From the NCBI GenBank assembly GCA_903848645.1, contig CAINGU010000037.1:1-64000 (forward strand): a DNA stretch of 64,000 bases, given 5' to 3'. Position 1 is the stretch's first letter. Each line of letters opens with the position of its first letter. This DNA is from an uncultured cyanobacterium. Its GTDB lineage: Bacteria; Cyanobacteriota; Cyanobacteriia; Cyanobacteriales; Nostocaceae. The notes below the pieces were generated by a model. The model was not told the origin of the DNA. It saw nothing but the letters and a program-made list of their open reading frames with translations, and searched no databases. The position numbers and the translations under genes were made by a program. Positions 55,656 to 64,000 of the stretch are shown here, piece after piece.

Positions 55656-56626
55656 TGGTTTATCAATTTTCTTTTCGTTACTTTAGTCAAAAATTCACAA
55701 ATCCCATTATTACTAATCATGGAGTTTGGGAAATCCGCGAAAGTATTATTATTCGCTTGATTGATGAAAATAATAATGTTACTTGGGGGGAAATTTCCCC
55801 CATTTCTTGGTTTGGTTCAGAAACTATAAAACAAGCTTTATATTTTTGTGAACAACTTCCAAAAGAAATTACTAAAGAGATAATTTTCACCATTCCAGAT
55901 AATTTACCAGCTTGTCAATTTGCTTTTGAATCTTCAACCCACGCAGGTGGGTTTTGTCTGTGTAGCCGCGACTTCCAGTCGCCAGGTACTAATCTGACCT
56001 ACAGCGGCTTATTACCAGCAGGAAAATCAGCTTTAAATCAATGGAGTAACTTATGGGAACAAGGATATAAAACATTTAAATGGAAAATTGGTGTTAGTCA
56101 AATAAATCAAGAATTAGAAATATTTGATTTATTAATTTCCAGTTTACCAACTTCAGCAAAATTACGTTTAGATGCTAATGGTGGACTTACTTATCAACAA
56201 GCTGAATTATGGTTAGAAAAGTGTGATCAATTCTCACCAAAAATTGAATTTATCGAACAACCTTTACCACCAGATAAATTTACAGAAATGCAAGAATTAA
56301 GTAATTTATATTTAACACCAATAGCCTTAGATGAATCTATCGCTAACCTTCACCAATTACAATCATGTTTTCAGCAAGGTTGGCGCGGAATTTTTGTGAT
56401 TAAACCGGGAATAGTCGGTTCACCATTTCGGTTAAGGGAGTTTTGCAAAAAACATCAAATTGATGTTGTATTTTCATCGGTATTTGAAACCGAAATTGGG
56501 AGACAAGCTGCATTACAATTAGCAGCAGAATTATCTAAAAATAATCGCGCTGTTGGTTTTGGTATTAACCACTTTTTTCAACTACAAGAAGCAAACTGGC
56601 TAGAAAGTCTATGGAAAACTTGTTAG
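55655..56626 (+). CDS. menC: o-Succinylbenzoate synthase with repeat-derived insert
   Basis: 323 residues from the ATG overlapping the menA stop. Enolase-superfamily enzyme: FKWKIGV (KxK) near 142, LRLDANGGLT near 170, EFIEQPLPP near 200, ALDESIANL near 224 and FVIKPGIVG near 250. At residues about 95-111 the sequence THAGGFCLCSRDFQSPG is encoded by a dispersed repeat inserted in frame into the capping/barrel boundary, between FAFES and NLTYSGLLP. Catalytic motifs are intact, so it may still work. Confidence 0.92.
   Translation: MVYQFSFRYFSQKFTNPIITNHGVWEIRESIIIRLIDENNNVTWGEISPISWFGSETIKQALYFCEQLPKEITKEIIFTIPDNLPACQFAFESSTHAGGFCLCSRDFQSPGTNLTYSGLLPAGKSALNQWSNLWEQGYKTFKWKIGVSQINQELEIFDLLISSLPTSAKLRLDANGGLTYQQAELWLEKCDQFSPKIEFIEQPLPPDKFTEMQELSNLYLTPIALDESIANLHQLQSCFQQGWRGIFVIKPGIVGSPFRLREFCKKHQIDVVFSSVFETEIGRQAALQLAAELSKNNRAVGFGINHFFQLQEANWLESLWKTC
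55936..55985 (+). repeat. Dispersed repeat inserted inside menC
   Basis: CCCAC/GTGGG hairpin, TTTGTCTGTGTAG linker, GCGACTTCC/AGTCGC hairpin. It is the same layout as 11403-11450. It encodes about 16 extra residues without a stop or frame change. Confidence 0.85.
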
Positions 56627-57969
56627 ATAATGTCCAAAATCATGATTGGCTAATTTGTGATTATAGCCAAGAATTACCAAAGATAGCAACAGAATTATAT
56701 TTAAAATTAACCCAATTATCAAATCCAAAAATCATCATTGCAGAAAAATCACCAGTCAGATTTTTAGCCAGTTTCATTGCGGCTTGTGCGGCTAAATGTC
56801 CAGTTTTTCTCTGTAACCCAGATTGGAGTCAAGCTGAATGGGAACAAGTCTTTAATTTAGTGCAACCAGATATAGTTTTAGGAATAGATTATAAGTTTTT
56901 AAAATCATCAATTCCCAATTATGAATTACCAATTATTAATACTATCATGATTCCTACTGGTGGTTCATCGGGAAAGATTAAATTTGCTATTCATACATGG
57001 GAAACATTAACGGCTTCTGTACGAGGATTTACAGAATATTTTTCAATAAATGCAGTTAATTCATTTTGTATATTACCATTGTATCATGTGAGTGGATTAA
57101 TGCAATTTATGCGTTCCTTCACAACAGGAGGTAAATTAGTAATTACCTCATCTAAAACATTAGAAACTTCTCAAATACCAAATATTAACCCGTCTGAATT
57201 TTTTATATCTTTAGTTCCTACACAATTAGAAAGAATCCTGCAAAATCCAGAATTAACTCAATGGCTATCAAAATTTTCTACAGTTCTGTTAGGAGGTGCG
57301 CCACCTTGGGAAGAACTCTTAGAAAAAGCGAGATTTCATCAGATTAGATTAGCACCTACCTATGGAATGACAGAAACTGCTTCTCAAATAGCAACTCTTA
57401 AACCTGATGAATTTTTAGAAGGTAAATTTAATTGTGGGAAAATTCTTCCCCATGCTAAAATTATTATTGATAATCCACCGGGAAATATAAATATTCAAAG
57501 TCAATCTTTAGCATTAGGTTATTATCCCCAAATGTGGGAAAATAGCCATAAATTTGTAGTTGATGATATTGGTTTTTTAGACAGTCAAGACTATTTACAT
57601 ATTCTTGGCAGAAATAGCGATAAAATCATTACAGGTGGTGAAAACGTTTACCCCACAGAAATTGAAGCAGCGATTAGAAAAACGAACATGATCATAGATG
57701 TTTGTGTAATTGGTATAGCGGATAAACATTGGGGACAAGCATTAACAGCCATTTATATTCCCAAAGACAAAAATATCTCTTACCTAGAAATTCAAACTCA
57801 AATAAAAAATCAATTGAGTAAATTCAAAATTCCCAAAAATTGGATTTCCTTACCAAACTTACCCCGTAACACCCAAGGTAAAATCAACCGTCAACAACTT
57901 CAACAAATCGCCGAAGACTTGCTAATCAGATCCCCGACTTCTTTAAGAAGTCGGGGATCTAAATCCTAA
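56611..57969 (+). CDS. menE: o-Succinylbenzoate-CoA ligase
   Basis: 452 residues. AMP-binding enzyme: IPTGGSSGKIKFAIHT near 112 (P-loop), PTYGMTETASQ near 250, the adenylate-binding LHILGRNSDKIITGGENVYP near 330 and the C-terminal Lys in RNTQGKINRQQL near 430. Overlaps menC by 16 bases. The last 14 residues (IRSPTSLRSRGSKS) come from a palindromic dispersed repeat. Confidence 0.93.
   Translation: MENLLDNVQNHDWLICDYSQELPKIATELYLKLTQLSNPKIIIAEKSPVRFLASFIAACAAKCPVFLCNPDWSQAEWEQVFNLVQPDIVLGIDYKFLKSSIPNYELPIINTIMIPTGGSSGKIKFAIHTWETLTASVRGFTEYFSINAVNSFCILPLYHVSGLMQFMRSFTTGGKLVITSSKTLETSQIPNINPSEFFISLVPTQLERILQNPELTQWLSKFSTVLLGGAPPWEELLEKARFHQIRLAPTYGMTETASQIATLKPDEFLEGKFNCGKILPHAKIIIDNPPGNINIQSQSLALGYYPQMWENSHKFVVDDIGFLDSQDYLHILGRNSDKIITGGENVYPTEIEAAIRKTNMIIDVCVIGIADKHWGQALTAIYIPKDKNISYLEIQTQIKNQLSKFKIPKNWISLPNLPRNTQGKINRQQLQQIAEDLLIRSPTSLRSRGSKS
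57928..57960. repeat. Palindromic repeat forming the 3' coding end of menE
   Basis: AGATCCCCGACTTCTT/AAGAAGTCGGGGATCT, an almost perfect 33-base palindrome; relative at 21663-21695. It could also serve as the transcription terminator of the operon. Confidence 0.9.
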
Positions 57970-57971
57970 AA

Positions 57972-58421
57972 TCACATAACCTCCTCCCTCGACCTTCTTC
58001 TCTCTGCGCCCTCTGCGTCTCTGTGGTTCGTTTCTAACCAATTATTCATATAATTTGGTAATTCCTGCTTATTTTTACTACTGACATCAATACAAACGTG
58101 CCTAGTAATTGCCTTAGCAACCATTACCTCATCTACGGTAATTTCATAGGTAATTTCAAACTTATCTAAACCTATTTTTTCTGGTAACAAACTAATCACT
58201 AAATTGTCACCACAATACATGGGACGTAAAAAATCTACATTTGCATGAACAACAGGAAAAGCGACAGATGGATTAGTAAAAAATGATTTAAGATTAATAC
58301 CAGAAGTTGCTAATGAAACCTCATAAGCTTCATGACAAATTTTTAAAACATTAGCGAAATAAACGACTCCAGCCGCATCAGTATCTTGAAATCTTACAGT
58401 GTAGTAATATGTAAAAGCCAT
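57972..58421 (-). CDS. 1,4-dihydroxy-2-naphthoyl-CoA hydrolase (hot-dog thioesterase)
   Basis: 149 residues. Hot-dog fold of the cyanobacterial Slr0204 type: [20 protein letters not shown] with the catalytic Asp near 16, [18 protein letters not shown] near 60. It releases DHNA from CoA in phylloquinone synthesis. The family is about 135-140 residues; the extra tail ([18 protein letters not shown]) is read from a dispersed repeat. Convergent with menE, 2 bases apart. Confidence 0.9.
   Translation of the reverse strand: MAFTYYYTVRFQDTDAAGVVYFANVLKICHEAYEVSLATSGINLKSFFTNPSVAFPVVHANVDFLRPMYCGDNLVISLLPEKIGLDKFEITYEITVDEVMVAKAITRHVCIDVSSKNKQELPNYMNNWLETNHRDAEGAERRRSREEVM
57975..58033. repeat. CTCTGCGCCCTCTGCGTCTCTGTGG-type dispersed repeat in coding sequence
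   Basis: The familiar cyanobacterial intergenic motif (CTCTGCGTCTCTGTGGTTCG) covers the 3' end of the thioesterase gene. Distant relatives are at about 17310 and 40480. Confidence 0.8.
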
Positions 58422-58526
58422 TGCAAAAATTTCCCAAATTAAGATATGGTATCACATATCATTTTACTTCATAATACGAAAGAGTTTTGGAGAGGATTGT
58501 AATGAAGTTGTTTATCAGACTAAGAA

Positions 58527-58808
58527 ATGATTAAACCGAACGATGATGATGTCCTAAGTTTTTCAGGAGACATCCAAGGCTGGGATTTGGCTGCGGGAAA
58601 AGTCAATGCGGTGCTAGGGGAAATAGAACGTACCGCTGCTGAACATAGGGACGGGGGACAACTAGCAGCTATCCTGATTAGGGAGGGTGCTGATTGTGAG
58701 TATTTATCTGTTAATGGAGGTGGCTGGCGCAAGGGCAAGGTGAAGTTGAAAATGGTGTTTGAGTTTATCCCAGACACCCCCGATTCACCTTTGGATGATT
58801 TGCGCTAA
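58527..58808 (+). CDS. KGK-domain protein
   Basis: 93 residues. Matches the small cyanobacterial KGK family, named after the Lys-Gly-Lys seen here at GGGWRKGKVKLKMVFEF. N-terminal DDDVLSFSGD. Function unknown. Own terminator downstream. Confidence 0.85.
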   Translation: MIKPNDDDVLSFSGDIQGWDLAAGKVNAVLGEIERTAAEHRDGGQLAAILIREGADCEYLSVNGGGWRKGKVKLKMVFEFIPDTPDSPLDDLR

Positions 58809-58830
58809 TTTAAACATTTTTTTTCTTATC

Positions 58831-58857
58831 ACCCACCCCAACAGGTGGGTTTATTTT
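58831..58857 (+). terminator. Rho-independent terminator after the KGK gene
   Basis: ACCCACC/GGTGGGT stem with a 6-base loop and T-rich tail, 22 bases after the stop. Confidence 0.8.
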
Positions 58858-59002
58858 GAGATATTCATTTATAGGTTGTGTTCACTTTTGTTAGCGGTAC
58901 ACCAAAGTAAGGGCAAAAAAGCGATCGCCTAAATAACCCCCTTATGTCTATCCCAAAGTCACAGGTAACGACTGTCCAGATTTTTAACTACTTATTTACA
59001 AC

Positions 59003-60085
59003 TCAAATTAACGGCTGATAAATATCCTCAGAAGCCGGATTCAGATAAGGATGCTGCATATCTATTAAATGTTGGGCAAAGTGTTGATTAATAATTTCTA
59101 TTCTTTCCTCCAGGGCATTTTTACCCTTTTCCCAAGACTCCAATAAAGCATTTGCAACAATTTGACAACGGTTCATCCCAAAACTTTCTTGAGAAGCAAA
59201 CTTTTGATTGGGTTCTTCTGCTAACCCTAATCCCGGTGCTAAAAATTTCGTAAACAAGGGAATTTCTGGCTGAAAATAAGCTTGATGTTCTTGATAAATA
59301 TCTTGAAGAATAGTCCGAATTGTCGGGTAATTTTGGCGTTCAAAATGCAGCACACCAGCATCATAACGCTGATATGCAGCGGGATTATAAAGAACTTGAA
59401 AACTAAAGGCAATAGCCGCATTATTTAAGGCTTGGGTTAACCTATCCATAAAGATAATTGCCCCAGTTGATGTAAAATTAAAATAAATTTTCCCCACTCG
59501 TAAATCAGCATTTTCTGGATTTTGGTTTTCTATGCCTAGGTTACTAACTGCCACATAGCAACCATTTTGCAAGCGATTTTTAGGCATCCATATTGCTATT
59601 AATTCCCCCACTTTAGGGGACTTTTTCCGGGGTTGTAGATGACATTCTGGCTCAATATATAATGTTAACCCATCCTTCGTCACAGCCATACTACCATCAG
59701 GTTCAATTCGCAAAACCTGCCAATTGGGTTCATAATTTCCTGTACCATGATTATTATGATGTAGTTGTTCATAGAAATCTTCATCTACACCCAAACTATT
59801 ATTTTCTAAGAAATTTACCTGAGATTGGCAATTATTGTTATTTGCAGCTAAGACTGTTTGCAGTGAACCATTATAATAAATACCATACAGAAAATTTCTC
59901 AGCAGTATGTTCAAATACTTCTGTTTTAAAGAAGGTGAGTTTTGTTGAAACCTATTTGCTATGTTAGCGGGTAAAGCAAAAGGTTGATAATGGGGATGGT
60001 AAATACAAAAATTAGGTTCAATCTGGATATTACTGGCAATATCGAATAATGAATTTAGGATTTGATTGGTCGAATCATCAAACAT
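59003..60085 (-). CDS. HopA1-family protein (LanY/TvaD-like)
   Basis: 360 residues from ATG 60085; a longer frame reaches 60268 but would overlap the kinase gene by 122 bases, and its extra residues look non-coding. Family features: LRNFLYGIYYNGSL near 70, GNYEPNWQVLRIEPDGSMAV, LTLYIEPECHL, VGKIYFNF near 215, YDAGVLHFER near 260, LFTKFLAPGLGLAEEP near 295. HopA1 domains were first seen in type III effectors. In thioamitide (TvaD) and class V lanthipeptide (LxmY) pathways they work with an APH-type kinase to dehydrate Ser/Thr in a precursor peptide. Here the kinase gene is directly upstream. Confidence 0.85.
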   Translation of the reverse strand: MFDDSTNQILNSLFDIASNIQIEPNFCIYHPHYQPFALPANIANRFQQNSPSLKQKYLNILLRNFLYGIYYNGSLQTVLAANNNNCQSQVNFLENNSLGVDEDFYEQLHHNNHGTGNYEPNWQVLRIEPDGSMAVTKDGLTLYIEPECHLQPRKKSPKVGELIAIWMPKNRLQNGCYVAVSNLGIENQNPENADLRVGKIYFNFTSTGAIIFMDRLTQALNNAAIAFSFQVLYNPAAYQRYDAGVLHFERQNYPTIRTILQDIYQEHQAYFQPEIPLFTKFLAPGLGLAEEPNQKFASQESFGMNRCQIVANALLESWEKGKNALEERIEIINQHFAQHLIDMQHPYLNPASEDIYQPLI

Positions 60086-60146
60086 TAACTTGTTTTGCAC
60101 CTCAAATTTTAGGGAAATATATGTGTAAGCATCAGGAATAACATTA

Positions 60147-61385
60147 CTAACAACCGCGCAGACGAGTTTTTTCGTAATAAAGACGAACCAATTGTTGTTC
60201 CTTGTGGGGTTGAGGAAGTTTTTGCAGTGTGGGGACAGATCGTAAAATTTCTGATGCGAAGATGCCAAAAATAGTTAACACTGATTGTTCTGGTATAGTC
60301 AAAAGACTTTTAGCAACTTCCAGCATACACAAGTTACTATTATCAAAAGACTTTTCCCATTCAATTCTGTGTTGAATTTGTTGAATTAATGCCAAACCGG
60401 CAAACTTAACTACACGCGTAATAAAGTCTTGATGATATTCTAAAATCATGGGGAAAGCATCAAGATAAGCCCGGATTAAAGCCAGAATTGAAGGTTGTAG
60501 TACCTCTAGAGGAATCATGGCTAAATTTAAAGATTCTTCTAGCTCTAATGTCGGATCTACTATTAAACTAGAAAGCCAAATTCTTAAATAACTTGCTAAT
60601 AAAGTTCCTAAATCAAAAGCTGGATCTCCCCAACCGCAAGCTTCCCAATCAATCAACCGTATCAAGCAATTATCTAGCTGTTCCCATCGAGAATGAACCA
60701 AAATATTGCTTAAATGTAAATCGTTGTGAGTTAAACAAGATGGTTTCCACTCATAAGCTAAATCAGCAATGGCCGATTCTAGACTTTCGTAACGCTGATA
60801 GAGAAGATGAAATTGTAACGCCTCAGTAGGAATTATACCAAATGTTTCTGGATTTATGGATGGTATACCTTGGGCGGGATTGTAAAAATTATAGCGAAAC
60901 TGTCCTGCGGGAGCAGTGGACATAAAATCACGATACTCACGTTTATTAAACGTAGCTCTATGTAATCCTGCTAACGTAGTACCGATGGCACTGGCAATAT
61001 CTGTGGGTAAAATACTGCTATGTTGATAAAATTTTCCTAACTCCGCATATTCGCTTAAGTAGCTACGGACAATGATAGAATTTTCTTCATCAAAGTGTAG
61101 CAATAATGATGAAATTGCCCCAATATTACCAATTACTGGAAATTGCTCTAATAATTGGTGAAATAGCCACTCATTAAAGAGTTCATGGGAACTTTGATCA
61201 TTATTACTTTTCCGCTCTTGTTTAATTAATAGTTGGCGATTATCTGCCAGCATTACCAGTAAATTCCGATTTTTCTTGCTATTTTCTGGCAATACAGATT
61301 TATATGCAGCGCCATCTTCCGCGCTACACAGCCCGGCTTTGTGCAGGTACTGGATAACATTTTGAGAAGATAGTGATGATAACAT
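60147..61385 (-). CDS. APH-family phosphotransferase (LanK/TvaC-like)
   Basis: 412 residues. Kinase-like fold: LLVMLADNRQLLIKQER near 45 (ATP-site Lys), catalytic loop SCLTHNDLHLSNILV near 222, metal-binding LIDWEACGWGDPAFDLG near 248. Larger than antibiotic-resistance APHs. With the HopA1 gene 61 bases downstream it forms the pair known from split lanthipeptide-type dehydratases. The real substrate is unknown and may be peptide or small molecule. Confidence 0.87.
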   Translation of the reverse strand: MLSSLSSQNVIQYLHKAGLCSAEDGAAYKSVLPENSKKNRNLLVMLADNRQLLIKQERKSNNDQSSHELFNEWLFHQLLEQFPVIGNIGAISSLLLHFDEENSIIVRSYLSEYAELGKFYQHSSILPTDIASAIGTTLAGLHRATFNKREYRDFMSTAPAGQFRYNFYNPAQGIPSINPETFGIIPTEALQFHLLYQRYESLESAIADLAYEWKPSCLTHNDLHLSNILVHSRWEQLDNCLIRLIDWEACGWGDPAFDLGTLLASYLRIWLSSLIVDPTLELEESLNLAMIPLEVLQPSILALIRAYLDAFPMILEYHQDFITRVVKFAGLALIQQIQHRIEWEKSFDNSNLCMLEVAKSLLTIPEQSVLTIFGIFASEILRSVPTLQKLPQPHKEQQLVRLYYEKTRLRGC

Positions 61386-62017
61386 GAATTATTTCCTATT
61401 TATTTAAATGGCTAAAGAATTACCGTAGTCAATATTGAGGTAGTTGTAGCAGTTCTTAGTTAATGGTAAAAAATTTACGAACTATTGCTACTATCTACTA
61501 ATATCCCATTTGTGTCAGAAAGACCTGCCAAAATGGCAATATTAGCTATTTTTCTACTTTCTAGTCTACGGAAGAAACTATAAAATCTTTACAATGTCTC
61601 TAGTAGAGCCTTGCACCTTGAATAACAACATGACTATTTCAGAAATAATTGATAGTGGATATTAAAGGATATCAAACAAAGACAACGGTTACTTACAGTC
61701 GCCAGTATTCCATATTTCCGGTGGGTATGTCAGTAATTTATCCTGAATATTACCAGTATTGTTTACTATTATTCCCAATACCCTCTACTTTAATATATAA
61801 ATGGCTACACTTATCTGGCTGTAAGCACAAGTTTTATATGACCACTCACGGGTATTCTAGCTCACTTTTATTTTCAGATTAATGACTTTGCCATAGTATT
61901 AATGTACTATGTTGTTGATGTAGAGTATAAAGTTATCATAAAACATGAGTAACGCCACGCTGGGCGATCACAAATTCCGACACTTTCAACTCTGTCACCT
62001 GTCACCTAACTATAGCA
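61386..62017. other. Spacer upstream of the kinase/HopA1 pair
   Basis: About 630 bases. Short frames exist (for example 23 codons at 61594, plus strand; 17 codons, minus strand, near 61632), but none shows a leader/core layout rich in Ser, Thr and Cys. A 77-codon frame at 61649 lacks a convincing start and composition. Nothing assigned. Confidence 0.5.
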
Positions 62018-63349
62018 ATGCTCACGGCAAATACCACATCTTATACAACAGTCCAATTTCTGCAACGCCAAGCGGCCTCCCTTTTACTGTACCAATCGGT
62101 TCTGCAAGGCGAGGTGGGCAAGACTTTTCTGAATTTGTTACAAACCATCCGTTATACTGATGGAGATGGGCGGGATTGCCTCCAAGCTTACGGTAGTTAT
62201 TTCCAAGCTTTAGCCAGCAGTCATCAAACCTGGGAAGAATATCTAATTAAGCAAATTCTGATTGCGGATAATCCTTTTAGCAAACTGGCGCAACAGCAGG
62301 AATTTAGCAAATTACCCCCAGCTTTAATCATTGCTGTTCAACATGATTTACAAATATTACAAAGTTTGTATGAATGTAATAGTGCAGTTTTGAGCGAATG
62401 GGTGCAAATGGCGACTCATTTACCCATTTCCCCTGTTGTCTGGTATCGAGAACCTGAAACTGTAGGCATAGAAACGGGTTTAATGACATCTATTCCTCGG
62501 TTAGAAAATTGGGGTGATGCTGTGGAAGATTTAGCAGCTTATTACCGACAATATGGAACTGGTTTATTTGCCCAATATCGGGCTTTTCGTTGGCAAGGTG
62601 GGCGCTTAGTTGGCATTGCTTATGCTGATTCGGTGAAACTGTCTACATTGGTAGGTTACGAGTGGCAAAAAGATGCTTTAGTGAAAAACACAGAGTTTTT
62701 ATTGTCAGGAGAAACAGCACTGCACGTATTACTTTATGGTAGTCGTGGTTCGGGTAAATCTTCTTTAGTTAAAGCCCTGTTAAATGAGTATAGTCATAGA
62801 AACCTGCGCTTAATAGAAGTGTCCAAATCAGAATTGCCAGATTTACCAAAAATTGCCGAACAGTTGCGAGGAGTTCCTCAGAAATTTATTATTTTTGTTG
62901 ATGATCTTTCCTTTGAAGAAGATGATGATGCCTTTAAAGCAATGAAAGTAGTTTTGGAAGGAAATGTAACTGCCAGACCAGAAAACGTAGTTGTATATGC
63001 TACTTCTAACCGTCGCCACTTAATCCGGGAATTTTTTACGGATAGACCAGCCCCCAGAGATAACAATGAAGTCCATGGGTGGGATACAATGCAAGAAAAG
63101 TTGTCTTTTAGCGATCGCTTTGGTTTAACATTAACCTTTGAAGCAGCAGATCAAAAAACCTATTTACAAATAGTTCAGCACCTAGCAGCAAACATCAATA
63201 TTTATCCCGAAGATTTAGAATTCAAAGCCTTACAATGGGCAACCCAGCATAACGGACGTTCTGGCAGAACTGCCAGGCAGTTTATTGACTTTTTAAAAGC
63301 AGATTTAGCTGTATTTGGTGAAAATACAAATTTCACCACAGAATCATGA
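62018..63349 (+). CDS. DUF815-family P-loop ATPase
   Basis: 443 residues. N-terminal helical half of unknown role, then a AAA-like domain: Walker A LLYGSRGSGKSSLVKAL near 240, Walker B KFIIFVDDLSFEEDD near 295, sensor YATSNRRHL near 330 and DRFGLTL near 365. Matches the DUF815 family. Divergent from the kinase gene by 632 bases. The physiological role is not established. Confidence 0.9.
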   Translation: MLTANTTSYTTVQFLQRQAASLLLYQSVLQGEVGKTFLNLLQTIRYTDGDGRDCLQAYGSYFQALASSHQTWEEYLIKQILIADNPFSKLAQQQEFSKLPPALIIAVQHDLQILQSLYECNSAVLSEWVQMATHLPISPVVWYREPETVGIETGLMTSIPRLENWGDAVEDLAAYYRQYGTGLFAQYRAFRWQGGRLVGIAYADSVKLSTLVGYEWQKDALVKNTEFLLSGETALHVLLYGSRGSGKSSLVKALLNEYSHRNLRLIEVSKSELPDLPKIAEQLRGVPQKFIIFVDDLSFEEDDDAFKAMKVVLEGNVTARPENVVVYATSNRRHLIREFFTDRPAPRDNNEVHGWDTMQEKLSFSDRFGLTLTFEAADQKTYLQIVQHLAANINIYPEDLEFKALQWATQHNGRSGRTARQFIDFLKADLAVFGENTNFTTES

Positions 63350-63419
63350 TCAAAGTCACTGACAATGTAACCTAAACCTAATTATAACTGTATATTTAGA
63401 AATGAAAATGTGAGGAATA

Positions 63420-64000
63420 ATGACGTTAATTACTAATAATTCTAACAACTTGACTACAATAAAACCTCGCAAGATGCAACCGACAATAGTTAGTCATCAA
63501 GTCGTTTTAGGAATAGCTGCTTTTAGTATCAGTTTTGGTTTAAGCCTCGTCCCCAACTGGGATTTTTCTAAAGCCTTTCTTGCTGGGATAATTACAGTTC
63601 TGGCGACATATTCCGCCGCATTTCTTGTTGATAAACGCCGCAGAAGTGACGAACTAAGAATGATTGGTTCTCTCCAAAGACGTATTCGGGACGTAGAAGG
63701 ATTAAAATCTCGCATTCTTCGAGAAATACAGCAATTAGAAGAATATAGAAATTTATTGTATACAGAAACTCAACAACTAGAAAACCAAATTGGGGATTGT
63801 CGTAGTCAAAGAGACAGCCTACATCGAGATATAGGTAAATTTGCTGCTCAAAAAAAGCAAATTGAATCCGAAGTTTATAATCTCAAAAATGAATTTCAAC
63901 ATCTAGAAAATAGTAATATAGAACTGAATAATAGCTGCAATAATCTGATTGCAGAAAAGCGGCGATTAGAACTGAATTGTCACGCATCTCGCGCCGAAAT
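63420..64000 (+). CDS. Membrane-anchored coiled-coil protein (3' end outside window)
   Basis: Open to the last base (193 full codons visible). GAGGA lies 5 bases before the ATG. Two hydrophobic helices (about 27-45, 52-70), then from about residue 75 an uninterrupted coiled coil (LRMIGSLQRRIRDVEGLKSRIL, QQLENQIGDCRSQRDSL). No stop codon is seen in frame. Any C-terminal domain lies beyond the window, so the function cannot be judged. Confidence 0.8.
   Translation, partial: MTLITNNSNNLTTIKPRKMQPTIVSHQVVLGIAAFSISFGLSLVPNWDFSKAFLAGIITVLATYSAAFLVDKRRRSDELRMIGSLQRRIRDVEGLKSRILREIQQLEEYRNLLYTETQQLENQIGDCRSQRDSLHRDIGKFAAQKKQIESEVYNLKNEFQHLENSNIELNNSCNNLIAEKRRLELNCHASRAE

Noticed and set aside
61649..61882. 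77-codon frame, considered as RiPP precursor for the kinase/HopA1 pair
   Set aside because: Starts with TTG without a ribosome-binding site, is on the opposite strand, is hydrophobic/Tyr-rich throughout and lacks a leader/core boundary.

Overview
The window comes from a filamentous, probably heterocystous cyanobacterium (Nostocales; Anabaena/Dolichospermum/Nostoc-like). The evidence is the magnesium-chelatase subunit chlH, the PSII-associated small protein Psb34, a phylloquinone gene cluster (menF, menA, menC, menE and a DHNA-CoA thioesterase), an SLH-domain porin, many HIP1 octamers (GCGATCGC), heptanucleotide tandem repeats, and a short KdpD without a kinase domain. The DNA is AT-rich. No rRNA, CRISPR array, prophage or intact insertion sequence was seen.

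Layout. 1-9.6 kb: end of a DUF4912 envelope protein, recJ, a YefM/YoeB toxin-antitoxin (TA) pair with TGTACA operator palindromes, dus, an Fe-S PD-(D/E)XK nuclease, ftsH and a TnpB relic. 9.8-23.6 kb: a potassium locus. On the minus strand kdpA-kdpB-kdpF-kdpC is followed by a possible truncated kdpC copy, a Ser/Thr kinase, a small membrane protein, an SLH porin, a DXD glycosyltransferase-like protein, a small conserved protein, and finally the short kdpD. A histidine kinase and a NarL-type regulator diverge from kdpA across an imperfect dyad that could be the operator. 23.6-35.6 kb: mostly housekeeping genes (a dipeptide-epimerase/DUF1611 pair resembling DgcA/DgcN, cobM, lgt, coaD, proA, an M48 protease, mazG, tRNA-Val), with repeat-filled gaps.

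35.8-53 kb: after psb34 comes an archipelago of eleven type II TA modules on both sides of chlH (VapBC, ParDE, BrnTA, YoeB types). At least three carry visible inactivating lesions. The spacers are made of HIP1-anchored tandem repeats and very small palindromic elements that look inserted into HIP1 octamers. An unknown two-gene unit, an Uma2 nuclease and a lipoprotein also lie here.

53-58.4 kb: the phylloquinone genes. Three neighbours (menC, menE, the thioesterase) each carry dispersed-repeat DNA inside the reading frame. 58.5-64 kb: a KGK protein, then an APH-type kinase followed by a HopA1-family protein. This is the enzyme combination that forms split Ser/Thr dehydratases in thioamitide and class V lanthipeptide pathways, although no precursor peptide could be recognised nearby. 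A DUF815 ATPase and a coiled-coil membrane protein, cut by the window edge, finish the window.

The most noteworthy signals are the APH/HopA1 pair, the HIP1-nested micro-elements with exchangeable hairpin tails, the repeats read as protein in the men genes, and the rebuilt Kdp regulatory locus. All functions are inferred from sequence only; domain positions are approximate.
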